A stretch of 64,000 bases of DNA from contig JAEUWP010000207.1 of assembly GCA_018524725.1 (NCBI GenBank), positions 372,001 through 436,000 of the forward strand, given 5' to 3'. Positions 20,674 through 32,700 of this stretch are shown here, piece after piece. This DNA comes from Podaxis mareebaensis (taxonomy: Eukaryota; Basidiomycota; Agaricomycetes; Agaricales; Agaricaceae). Under the pieces are notes generated by a model. It was given only the letters and a program-made list of their open reading frames with translations, did no database searches and had not been told where the DNA came from. Position numbers and translations under genes: made by a program. How positions within the stretch are numbered: the stretch's first letter is position 1; each line of letters starts with the position of its first letter.

Positions 20674-23130
20674 ATGTCCACAACTGACTCCGAAATCCAA
20701 GTCGAACCCCTTTCCCTAGTTGCTACGAAGGACGCGCTGGACTCGTTACGTTCTCCAGAAAACAGCGAATTCGGTGATCGGTTACCAGGAAGAGAGTCGA
20801 TCGCTACATCAGTTTCGGAGCTGGACGATATCGCTTTGGACGACGACGAACCCTCACCGTCTTCTGCTCCCTCTTCCGTCCTTCCAACAGGAAAACCCAC
20901 TTCGACTCCGGAGTCTTCGTTACCGCAACCACCAGACTCGTTAGCGCAGAGGTCAGACAGCGAAGCTAGTCAAGAGGATGAACACGTTAACGGCGGGCCC
21001 GTTAATGGTGATGTAGATGGGATGGAATTTGAACTCCCACCTTCACACAAGTCCCATCAGAAGTCCGCGTCAATCACCACTATCCGATCTGGACGTAATT
21101 TATCCTTCATAGAAGACAAGAGACGTTCGACAAGAATTAGCCTGGATGGACAGCAGGCATTACAAGAAGAGTTCTCGCGGCTACAAAAGGAAAAGCGGGC
21201 GTTACAGGAGCAGGGGGCCGAGGGAGCTATTGATTGGGGTGAGTCCCTCGCCTTTAGATGTGGTTTTCACGAAGTAAGATTTCGCAGATTTCTGGGGAGC
21301 TGTTATTTCGGGTATGAACTCCAGTACAAACAAGTTTTGTGGAATCTAACCAAGGAATTAGACTATCAAGGGTTTGCGGCCGAACGGCCAGAAGAGCTTG
21401 CCCAGGCGATCGCGAAAGGTATCCCTGCGGCTTTACGCGGTATGATGTGGCAGCATATGTTGGTCATCTATTTTTAACTCTGCGGGTGGTGCACTCATAT
21501 CATGTTCTAGGGCTGCTTCAAAAGATCTCGAACTTGAGGGTACCTATGTGAAGTTGTTGAGGGAACCGAGTCCGCATGAAAAATCCATCACAAGGGATCT
21601 TGGAAGGTACGAGACCATTGTGTTGTGTAGCCATGGATACCAATAACATTAGCGGAAAGGACATTTCCACATCATGCATTCTTTACAGATGGGCAAGGTA
21701 TTGGGCAGGAGAATCTCTTCAACGTCCTTAAAGCCTACTCGCTGTAGGTTATGTTATTGTTGGTATCGCTTCTCGCTTTTGACCTGTTGGTGTTAGGTAT
21801 GACTCTCAAGTTGGATATTGCCAAGGCTTGCCGTTTATTGTTGCAGTGTTACTGCTGAATGTATGTAAAATCTCGATACCAGATAGAAAATTTCTGACGT
21901 ACACCAGATGCCAGACGAGGAAGCATTCTCCCTTCTTGTACGGCTGATGCATGTATACGATTTGAGAGGTCATTATCTCCCCGAAATGCCGAAACTACAG
22001 ATGCGTCTTGTGAGTTGGTATACTTCATATTTATAACGGTGTTCGGTGCTCATGGGATATTAGTTCCAGGTAATTGGAACTGGTCGGTCATAGTTCTTGG
22101 TTCTGAACATCATCTTCCGAATAGTTCGACCGCCTGGTTGAGGAATTGCTCCCGGTCCTTCACGTTCACTTTCTAAGACAAGGGGTCAAATCCAGTATGT
22201 TTTGCTCGCAGTGGTTCCTAACCATGTTTAGCTATCGGTAAGTTAGCTAGCCTCCTTTACTGAATATCTCCAACCTCGTCGTCAGCTTCCCACTGGAAAT
22301 TGTGTTCCGGATATACGATCACTGCTTAGCAAATGGCATCGAAGCTATCTTCGGCTTTAGCATCGGTTTACTCAAGAAGAACGAAGAAATTCTATTAAAG
22401 CTCAAATTCGATGAGATTCTCGACTTCTTGAACAACAAATTACTTGACCTGTATAAGGTATTCGTTTCCTGCGTTGTTGTACTCCATTTCTTCAATCTTG
22501 CAAACAGGTTCTGGGAGAAGATGGCAATCCCGTTGAACCTGCGAAATACAACGTGGACGAATTTGTTAGTGATGCAGTCTCGCTCAAGATAACACCTTTC
22601 ATGCTTGATTGCTACCGGCACGAATACGAGGACATGATCGTGAGTAAATATTTAGCCAAGGAAAACGTATCCTCAACGAGGCTTGCAGCGAGAGGTAAAC
22701 AAGCATGCCATACAGATAGATGAGTTACGAAACAGCAACAGGGCTCTGTCGCAGCAGTGGTCAGTTGATTGCTTCCCCGGCCGTTTGACGGAAGATGTTT
22801 ATCCGATTTTGATGTAGCAAGAGCTTGGAAACCAGCCTCGCGCAGTTAAACACGGAGCATGTTGAAGTCCTAGTAAGTTACATCGTCCATATTACATCGG
22901 AGTCACAGCTGATAGAATTGGAGAATGAGCTCGTAAAGCAACGGTTAAGAAACGAGGAGCTGGAGGGGGAGCTTGTACGGTATAAGCTTTTGTAAGTTCT
23001 TTCATTCTTTTCAATGATATACACGCTCAGGACTCTCCAGATATGCCGAAGCGATGCACCAGAACGAGGATGCACAATCATCGCAGCGGATGTCATTTGC
23101 CCAGATGTTGATGAAGAGAGGTAGTAAATG
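20674..23130 (+). CDS. TBC-domain Rab GTPase-activating protein (Gyp5/EVI5-like)
   Basis: Stimulates GTP hydrolysis by a Rab GTPase in vesicle traffic. The first about 170 residues are acidic and low complexity with a short coiled coil (QEEFSRLQKEKRAL). The TBC domain starts IDWDFWGAVIS, then RPEELAQAIAKGIPAALRG. The arginine finger is in SITRDLGRTFPHHAFF and the glutamine finger in VGYCQGLPFIVAVLL, so both catalytic residues are present. Later exons give EEAFSLLVRLMHVYDLRGHY, FCSQWFLTMFSYRFPLEIVF and ANGIEAIFGFSIGLLK. A C-terminal coiled coil follows (IELENELVKQRLRNEELEGE), ending MLMKRGSK at 23130. At least twelve exons. This arrangement is that of EVI5/Gyp5-type RabGAPs. Confidence 0.88.
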
Positions 23131-23334
23131 ATTGGTTAGATTATGTCTCTAGTATACATCGCTTTCGCATACCCACCCACACATTGGTCCGACAGTCATA
23201 TATATATAGGTTTGTAAAGTATCTTGCACGTAGAAAGTCGAATCACTTAACTGAAATATTCCGGAGCCGGAGCACGAGCCGGAGCGCCCAAAGTGGGAGC
23301 GCCGATCTCCGAAAAAATCAGCCGGGAGTTGGCA

Positions 23335-25741
23335 ATGGTCCTCCACCGTACCTACTTACTGGGCTGGCGGCGACTCCAGCGAAACCCAACTTCCGTTGCT
23401 CTCGACGTTGCTATCGGCCGCCAGACGAGATGGGTCAGGACCCCGGCGCATTCATACCACGTTCCTCATCATCACGCTCACAAACCTAATTACAAGAGCC
23501 GACCTTGGATATACCCAACAGCTGCACTCCTGGTGGGTGGGGCTGGTTATGTTGCATACCAGAATTACCAGCCATTTCGACATACCTGTTTAGCTGTTGT
23601 GAGATGCTCAAGAGTAGCTGGTACGTTTCTTAGTTGCTGTTCTGGGAGGATGCTAATAGCCTCCTGCAGGTGCAGCGATCCGCGGAGCAATCGATTACAA
23701 ACTCACTTTTGCTCGTCATTACGATACTGAGGATCAATATGCAGAGGCAGTGTCGCAATGCCATACACGGAGTGCGAAAAGGGTGTTGAAGGCGCTGCTG
23801 GCTAACGGAGGTTTGCATGCTATTGTGGTTCATCTCAGTTTGGGTAACTGATTTTGGTCCTGGGACATGAAAAGGCATTTTTATCAAGTTGGGACAGCAT
23901 ATGGCATCGCTTATCGTGCTTCCAAGAGAATGGACGAGTACCATGAGGCCATTGCAGGATCAATGTGAGCCGACGCCTTACGAAGATATTGAGACGCTCT
24001 TCAAGAGTGATATGGGGGCCTCAATTGAAGAGTTGTTCGATGATTTCGATCCAAATCCCATTGGTGTTGCGAGTTTGGCGCAGGTGCATATTGGAACGCA
24101 TAAACCGAGTAGAAAGCGGGTTGCTGTCAAGGTGAAGAGAATTTCAAGGGTGTTGGCGTTAAATTGTGGTTGCTGACAGCGTTCTTGTCTAGCTGCAACA
24201 TCCACACCTGTCTGAGTTTTGTGATATTGATATGGAGATGGTTGAGGTTACACTGGGTGAGCGTGATGAAACTCAACATAGGCTAACTGCTAATGCATGT
24301 GACAGGCTGGATTAAATATTGGTTCCCGGAGTTCGAATTCACCTGGCTAGCTGTGAGTATCTCGTTAGGATGGCAAATATTCCTGCTCATGTTGGTGCAG
24401 GATGAAATGAGACAGAACCTGCCGAAGGAAATGAATTTCATTCACGAGGCCAAGAATGCTGCTCGCGCTGCAAAGGATTTTGAGGGGATGCGGACCTCAT
24501 TATACATTCCTGAAGTTATTGTTTCCAAGAAGCGTGTACTCATCATGGAGTTCATTCAAGGCGGACGCGTCGATGATCTTCGGTACCTTGCCGAGAATAG
24601 TATTGATCGTAACAAGGTGGCCCTGGAGTTATCGCGGATATTCAACCAAATGGTTTTCGTGAATGGGTGGTTTCATGCAGTGAGTACGCCTGTTGACGAG
24701 AATCAGGACTTCTTTAATCTGCTTGGCAGGATCCTCATCCCGGCAATCTCTTGATTCGACCTGCTAGACCTCATTCAAGGTCTCCATACAACTTTGAGAT
24801 CGTTCTTTTGGACCATGGGCTGTACTTTGATCTCGACGACCAACTAAGAGTGAATTACGGGAGATTTTGGCTTTCTTTGATTGATAGTTCCTCCCCGTCA
24901 GTGCAAGCTGATCGTCGCAAGTATGCTGAATTGGTTGGAAATATCGGGCCTGATCTCGTGAGTTTCGTATCTCAATCATTTCGGGTGGATGATTCATCCT
25001 TGCTGCAGTATCCCGTGTTTGAAGCTGCTATCACAGGGCGGGCGGCTATGGAAGGGTCATGGGATGATGCAGGGGACGTTACGTTCAAGCGGGCGTCTGG
25101 GCTGATAGATATGACTCCTCAGACAGAGGAGGAAATGGAGGCGATCCGGAATGCTGTCGTTGCCCAGGATGGCCTTATTATTTCAGTTTTTGACGTTTTG
25201 CGTCGAGTACCTCGTCGTGTATTGATGGTGCTGAAGCTCAACGATTTGACGAGGTGCGCATTTTGATTTGATAGAAGACGCGTGCATTCTCATACGATGT
25301 TTATAGGAGTCTTGACAGTGCTCTGGCTACTACTCATTCCAATGTAGGTTTTTCTGTCTTGGGTTGTTCGATGATTTTCGCTTACAAGTTGCCAATAGAT
25401 ACGCATATTCCTGATTACAGCAAAGTATTGTGCATATGCGGTCTGGGAGGAAGAGCGGAAACAAGTTATCGACAGTGTCCGTACCAGAGGATTACTATCT
25501 CTCAGTTTGTTGCGGGACTATTTCAAGGCTTGGTGGTACGTTTACTGGCATACGTTCTCCAGGTTGTTACTTAGCAGTACTGCGCAGGAAATACGAGTCA
25601 TTACACTTCAAATTCCTCCTCATAGAGTCGTTCCTTGACCTTCAGGGCTTCAATGTAAAGGTCAAAGCATGGTTTAGAGGCCTACGCCAGCGAGGTTTCG
25701 CCGGAGCACACGACGCTGCTGCAGGTTTAACGGTAGCATAA
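23335..25741 (+). CDS. MCP2: Mitochondrial ABC1/ADCK1-type atypical kinase (Mcp2-like)
   Basis: A member of the ABC1/UbiB family; yeast Mcp2 and animal ADCK1 act in mitochondrial lipid homeostasis and membrane structure. The N-terminus from the ATG at 23335 (MVLHRTYLLGWRRLQ) is basic and amphipathic, like a mitochondrial presequence. A possible membrane helix is IYPTAALLVGGAGYVAYQ. Family motifs follow: IKLGQHMASL (the KxGQ motif), GVASLAQVH, RVAVKLQHP, WIKYWFPEFEFTWLADEMRQ, MEFIQGGRV, ADPHPGNLLIRP and LLDHGLY. The DPHPGN block is restored when the intron at about 24680-24728 is removed. The last exons give SLSLLRDYFKAW, then LRRKYESLHFKFLL, and stop at 25741. The WFPEFEFxWLxDE block is what separates the ADCK1/Mcp2 branch from Coq8. 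About twelve exons; all catalytic motifs present. Confidence 0.85.
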
Positions 25742-25900
25742 TTGAAGGGGTGCTGCTGAATTCTAGGGAAATAGACTTATCTATCTATATTATTCGTAGG
25801 TGTTGTATAATCAGATTAACAATAGATATAGTACAGCATTTATAGCAACAGCAAAGTTTTTGAAAAGCAGTGGGAAGCAGGGAGACATATCTAGCTTCTT
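25742..25900. terminator. Convergent 3' spacer between the Mcp2-like and SUB1 genes
   Basis: Only 159 bp separate the stop codons of two convergent genes. The sequence is AT-rich (TCTATCTATATTATTCG, AATAGATATAG) and must hold both polyadenylation regions, so overlapping 3' ends are likely. Confidence 0.4.
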
Positions 25901-26473
25901 TCATTTGGATAGCTCAGAAAAGAGTTCATCAATAGTGTCGACGTTTGCTTTGAGAACATGCCACTGCGCAGCGTTAGATAAGAGGAAGGAATTATAAGTT
26001 GGTGTACGAACTTGCTCAAGGGTCAAGGAGATGCCTTTCTTGCCGGGTTTCTCGTCCGACCCGGTTCCATAGAATTCTCGGATGTCAAGTAGAGGAATGT
26101 CTTTGAAGGATCGGACAGTCGCGCGTTTCTTCTTGCCGAGGTCGATGTATTTATCGCCCTCGGCGTTCTTCTGAACGGCACCTGAGGCTGAAGCCTAATC
26201 AAGTCGTCGAGCGTATTCGAAGGCAAACAATACAGGGGCTTACTTTACCCTCGTCCGTCTTCTTTGCGATAGATGAACCAGCACCAGAACTTGACTCTGA
26301 CTTTGTCTGTTTCTATCATTGCTATCAGCGCCAGCCCCAGCAGTGACGTGTACCTGTTGACTCACAGTTGCGGCCTTCTTTGCAGGAGGTTTGGACTTGG
26401 CTTTCGGCTCCGAACTTTCGTCAGAGAACTGGGCTTCGTCCTCGCTTTCTGATCGAGCCTTGCGTTTCGCCAT
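25901..26473 (-). CDS. SUB1: Transcriptional coactivator PC4/Sub1
   Basis: A small single-strand-DNA-binding coactivator of RNA polymerase II. It begins MAKRKARSESEDEAQFSDES, an acidic/basic tail (AKSKPPAKKAA, then TKSESSSGAGSSIAKKTDEG). The conserved PC4 domain is YIDLGKKKRATVRSFKDIP, LLDIREFYGTGSDEKPGKKG and ISLTLEQ, continuing in the last exon as WHVLKANVDTIDELFSELSK before a TGA at 25903-25901. Four exons. The domain is full length and the beta-rich strands and the W of the EQW block are intact. It is divergent from TOM1 and shares a promoter carrying ACGCGT boxes. Confidence 0.92.
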
Positions 26474-26776
26474 GAGGTGATATCGTGTGACGTTGGGTGT
26501 AAGCAGTAGAAACTCCTGGACGCGGTCTAATTAGTGTTGCATGGACGCGAACGCGTTAGAATGTTGTGACAGACGCGTGACGCGTGACATGAGGCCTTGA
26601 TTGCGTCAGCAATTCCCTCAGCCAGTCGCCCTGAATTGGAGACAAGACTTTCCTGGAAAGAACTTATATCCTTTCTCTCTATCGACGACCATCTTCCTCC
26701 CATCTCTTCCGCACTTTAGCCGTATATTGGGAGAATCTCTCGCGTCGTTCTCCAGACCCAGCTGTGGTCACGGAAA
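26474..26776. promoter_or_regulatory. Bidirectional SUB1-TOM1 promoter with three ACGCGT boxes
   Basis: A 303-bp region between divergent ATGs. ACGCGT occurs at 26551-26556, 26573-26578 and 26580-26585, the last two as a tandem GACGCGTGACGCGTGAC. In yeasts ACGCGT is the MCB element bound by the MBF complex at the G1/S transition. A pyrimidine-rich tract lies at about 26690-26710 before the TOM1 start. Binding is inferred, not shown. Confidence 0.5.
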
Positions 26777-29700
26777 ATGAAGATCACAAACAAATCAAAG
26801 AAAGCTGCAACCCCCGTATGTTCTTCATCCTGAGTGATATACTTTGTGTCAGGCCTGTTGACTCTTGACGCAGCCTGCGCCCGTCGCAGAATTTATCAGG
26901 AAAGTTCTGAATGCCCCGGATGAACAACTTGTTCATATTCTTGGTTCTATCGAGTCGTGGAAATGGCCACGGTCCGATCTCAACGCATGGATTAAGGTCC
27001 TCAACAAGTTCGACTCAATCCTCGAAGAAATTATCAACCAATATGAGCTGGACAAAGTACAACTTGTAACTTTCCCTTCACAGACAAAAGCACTGGTTGT
27101 GGAGATTCTGCGCTTCCATCGCCTCCTGCTCGAGAATTCTACGAACCGCAAGACCTTCAGCTCTTACGATGTACATCACTCTTCTTCTGGTCCAATAATT
27201 TCACATTCGCTGACGCTTTTTTGTAGCGACTTAATAGTCTCCTTCTATGCTCCGATCTTGACATCGTTCTGCTGTCCCTCAATGTTCTTCTTCGACCTGC
27301 TCAACAGTACTCTTCCCAGTCATCCGTTACACATGCACTCAATCTCGCAACGCCACGTCTACTCGCATTAGCAAAAAGATGGCCACATTTACGCGAGTAT
27401 GGCATTAACCTGATAGATCTCGTGAGCAGCAAGAGAGCGGCAGAGATTGAAGGTCTGCCGGCTGATGCACGAGAGGTGTCATTCAGTTTTTACAGAACGG
27501 ATGTGGGAGCCTCTACGATACAGGGGAAGAAAAAAGAGGAACCAGCCGAACCTCCAGTGACACCCTCGAAACCTTCAGCCTCTCAAGCCTCATCTACTAC
27601 AGGACCCATCAACGTCTTCGTTTCAGAAGCCACTCTACAATCTCAATCGCCCATGAGGATACTCGCGGACTGCGTACGCTTGCATAGGATCCCAGACGAA
27701 GAAAAGTTCGAACTCTTGAATCGTATCCGCGTCAGCCAAGCTTCATACAAGGGCAATGAGAGCGAACGGGAAAAGCTTATCATTGCGCGACTCTTGGCCA
27801 TCGCTATATATGCTCATACCCATTCGGAGTCACAAGCTACCTCCTCGTTCTTCATCTACGAACCCGATCTCATATCCAACGTGGCCGAACTCCTGCACGT
27901 CGAGTATGATGTCTCAATTGCCGTCCAAACCGCCGCAATTGCCGTCCTGGATGCCTTCACAAGGTATCGCAACAGGTGCCAAGAGGTTCTGACCGCTGTG
28001 AATGCTGGTGTCAACCATGGGATCTTGATGGCGTTGTTCCGTAGGACGGTCAATGATGTGTCAAACCCTTCCTCCAGCATTCCTCAGTCGTTCGTTGAGG
28101 CACTCCTACAATTTGTCACCTTGATTGCTACACACACTTCGGGGGTCAACATGATTGTCGGCGCCGGCTTGATCCCGCTTCTTATCCAACTTGTGGAAAA
28201 CAGGCTCCCAAATCGCCTCCAGATTATCTCGAAAACTCTGCAACTCATTGATAGTGTTCTATATTCTTTCCAGAATGGATTCACGTTGTTCTGTGCTGCC
28301 CGTGGTGTGAACGTGTTGGTGGATCGTATCGAGGTTAGTGTCTTTGGCAGCATATATTCATATGAGGTTCTGAATCATCCTTGTCCAGTACGAAACGGAC
28401 AAGGACATTCAGGAATACGGTGGAACCTTCAAGCCCCAGAATGCCAATTCTACAGGCAGTGTGTATCGGCCAGTAGATCTTGACATTTCGTCTTCTAATT
28501 TTTCTTTTCCAGGTGACCTCCCTATTCCTCGTTCGTCTGTCCTCAAGCACCTTCTCAGAACTATGCACCGCATGATGCAGTCCTCTGGCACATCTGAAGG
28601 CCTACGCGGTCTCATTGATACGTCGTTAGTAAAATCCATCAAGAAGATAATTGATAATCGTGGCCTTTTTGGACCCAGTGTCTTACCATTAGGTAAGGAC
28701 TCTTGTTACCTTGGATCGTATCAGGAGCTGAATTTCATTCACAGCGATTAATATTATGGCAACATTTGTCCATAATGAACCTACGTCACTCGGAATCATC
28801 CAGGAGGCTGGTTTGCCAGAATCGTTCTACAAGGCGATTGAAGCTGGAATCGAACCTTCTATCGAAGTACGTTTAATGCGCCGATATTCGTTCCATTGCT
28901 TATTCCTGCGAAATAGGTGATTCAATCTATTCCAAATGCATTGGGTGCCTTGTGCTTGAATGAAACGGGTCAAACTCAAATGAGCAACCGACCAACCATT
29001 ATCCCCGCCGTTTTCACCATCTTCACATCGGAGCGTCACTTGAAAGTCCTCATCGACAAAGAAAACGCCGTCATTATAGGCACGGCTATCGATGAGCTCG
29101 TTCGTCACCATCCTCTTCTGAAGGCAGCTGTCTTCAATTCTTTGAAATCGACGCTGAGCACCATTGAAGAGGTTGGCAGGAATTACCAGGTTCCGGATGA
29201 TCTTCTTCATTGGTATCAATTGGCACCAACTACTAGTTCCCCGGCTGACACTGATGTGAGGATGGGGGATGCTGACCCAGTGCAGGCCGAAAGTGCCGAG
29301 GCTGAAATGGTTGATGTTCCTACAGGGGATATCTTCAACGCTACTGATGAAGCGGCATCGAAAACGCACGATAATACTGTCGTCTCTTTCATTGACGTTT
29401 TATGTCGCGTAAGTCCTTGATATCATACTGAGTTCGGTACATGCTCACGGAATCCTGTAGTTCCTTGAGGGCTTCTTTCAGCATGCCCCTCACTGCAAGG
29501 ACTTCATCACACTATCCGATGGGCTGAAATACATTGGACGACTAACGGCTTTGCCGTGCTTACCGTATGATTTCTCCAATAGCGTTGCATCTGACTCCCT
29601 TGTCCAAGTCATGCGCACATTGGTTGACTACGCAACGAACGAAACTCTCCTCTACCTGGCTGAAATAGTCCGTGACTCGTTGCAGGAAACGAAGTATTTC

Positions 29701-32700
29701 TGGCAAACATTTGAGCCGTCGTCCAAGTTGTTGCCCCTCTTGGAGGTCAACGGTACGAAATGAATACCCTTTCCAATGCATCAAGTATTAACGGTTCTTA
29801 TAGCTACCAACCGGGAAGTATACAATGACAGATTCCGCAGCCTCGTCGCACTGCACATCAGGACTTCGCTTCTCTCGGATGTCTTTGGCACTGTTGGGTA
29901 CTCCCACGGGCGCGGCGCTATTGCCTTGCTTCAAACTTTGATGGGCTCGTGTGGCGGTCAGGCCATTCCAGAACTTGGCGCTCTACATCGAGCTACCATC
30001 TGGGAAAACATAGTTTTGAATGCAGCTCTCGCAAATAAGGGCATTCCTCAGACAACCCCTGCACAATCTCCTCTGGGTGGAACGCCGAACCTATCCACCA
30101 CTAACCTCGCTGAAGCAACTACTTCTTTGAACTCGGGCAATAATACCGCCAACGGAATCCAGCCCATGGACGATACCAGATTCAGTGGAGATGAGGCTGC
30201 AAAACCGAAGCAGGATGAGACACCTCTCTCTCGTAACGCTGCTGCTCTAAAATACCTCACTCATGGAATGCCAAACGTACTCGCACCCTTTTTCCAAGGT
30301 CCGTCTTATTGCGCACTTGAATATAGATACCGCTAACTGACGCCTAAAAAAGCAATCGTCAAAATGTTCCATGCTCGTCGCAACCCAGAAGCGCCACAGA
30401 AGAAGCAGATTCAGGGCTCAGCTGGTGTTATCGCTAACATACTCCTCAAGCATTTGCAAATTCCTCAACTCGGTGTGTTGTTAACACGTTCACTGCGGAA
30501 GTCCTCTAATATTTCGGCAGACGATACTCCTTCGTTGTACACGTATTACAGCGTGATTCTCGGGCTGTATACTCTCCTCTTCGTCGACGGTGAGATGCAC
30601 GCCACACTTTTAGGCATATATATATACTCATTGGATGATAGAGCGTACCTCTACGAATACGCTACACACAGTAGAGTTGAGGGCCTTCTATCAGATTGGA
30701 GGCTTTGACGAAATCTTGAAGGTCTGTACTTCGTTCACAAAAAGCATCGGAGAGATCGTAGAGACACGAGAAGAGGAGCGCTCAGAGCTCCTCAACAAGA
30801 CCTTGGTCCACGCATACGGCGGTCTCAAGGTTGCTCTTCACCTTTTGCACCCGATCATATCTGCGAAGCCCTTGTTCGAGTCACCTCAAACGTTGCTCCT
30901 CATCACCCGCGACAAAAAAGAAACAGAGCCCGGCTTCTTTGACCCCAACAACTTCCTCGTCAAACTCCGTCTTAAAGTTCTGCCCCTTTTGGGTTCGCTT
31001 TGGGAAGCTCCCTGGCTTGTTCAAGCCCCTCTTGGTGTTAGCAGGTCCATCGTCCGGTCAATGTTGGAACTCGTTGGCGGAGAAAACGAACAGTCCAAAC
31101 CCGAGACGACTGCAGAGACGGCTGCTCCCAGTATCTCTCGACCAACTGGGCCCGATGAGAATCGTGTACAAATGTTAGTAGATATGGGCTTCCCTCGATC
31201 CGCCGCGGAGCGCGCCTTGATCCACACTCGCAACAACGTCACCGCAGCCACCGACTTCCTTCTCTCCCATCCACTCATATACCCCCCTGACCCAGAACCT
31301 ATCAACACGCCGCCCACCACTGGTCCGTCTGATGCCGCTGCTGGTGAGACCGTGCCTACCGCTGAAGGGCAGGAGCAAGTTGGAGGGTCGTCTGAGGAGG
31401 CATCGGGTTCCACCGAGGCTAGCGAATCCGCTCCCTCTAAACCACAAGCAGAAGCAGAGCAACCGCAGGAAGAGATCAAAACTATTGAGGAGTGGAAAAA
31501 GGCATTGGATGAGGCTCGGGAGCCTCTCCGAGCATTGATCAGCCGTCAAGCTCTGCGCCTTGTGGACGAGCACCAATCGTTGCTATTCGAGCTCCATGCT
31601 GCGTTTGTTCGCTCAAGTCCTCACCAACCTCAAGCTGTTCATGATCTTGTCGAGGACGTCAAGTCCTTCTCGCCTTATGCCTATGACGTTCAGGAACAAC
31701 CACTCGCCAACCGTTGCCGTCTTCTAGCCTTGGTGCTGTGCGAAACCCCTTCGAGTCTCGACGACGACCTTCGCAGGGAATTGTTGGATAGTCTGCTGGC
31801 GCTTCTTTTGTCCAGCATCGACCCAGGGAATCCACCCAAATGGCTGGCCAGCCACCTCCTCGTTACTGAGGCATTGTTAACTCTAGCTGAGGAGCCTCGT
31901 ACTATTTCTCTCCCCAAGGAGGATGAGCCTATCAACCCTGAACCTTTGACGGCTGGTCTCACAAGGACTGACGCCAAAAACATTGTTTTCGACTTTTGTT
32001 TGCGTCTGCTAGCTATCCGCGACTTGCCTTCCGATGAGCTTTTGTCCGTCCTTCGCCTCCTCGTCTACTTCACTAAAGACAGGAAGATGGTCAAACAGTT
32101 CCTCGACAGAGATAGTCTCACCCATCTCTTCCGTCGTATTGGTGCCTCAGAAGTAACTGGCGGGTCGTCCTACATCATCACTATCCTTCGTCACGTCATC
32201 GAGGATCATGCCATCGTTTACAGCATCATGTCTGAATCCATCAAGAGGTATCTCCAACAACCAAGGAACAATGTCGTCGACGTCAACACATATGTTCGCA
32301 ATTGCAATGCCATGGCATTCAGGGACACCAATGTTTTCCTTGACGTCACTAAATCACTGTGTAGCCTCAACTATCCCTATGGATTCAGTCCCCAGATCAC
32401 GTTGAAGTCCGAGGACAAGGAAAGGGAGAGGGAGACGCAAAAAGAGGAGGAAAAGAAAGTGGAAGGCGGCGATATTGAAATGAAGGTGGAACCCCCCGCA
32501 CCAGTACCAGTCGTCAATGGTCAATATGCAGAGAACGTCGTTCATCTGTTATTCACCGAGCTCATGACAACCGTCAAAACGATCCACGAGGCGTCAGCGT
32601 CGCCCAATACTACAAAGTCAACGGCAACTACTACCACCATTGGCGACAACGAACAACCAGCAGGACCTTCTGTGGCTCAACCATCCACTTCCACTCCTGT

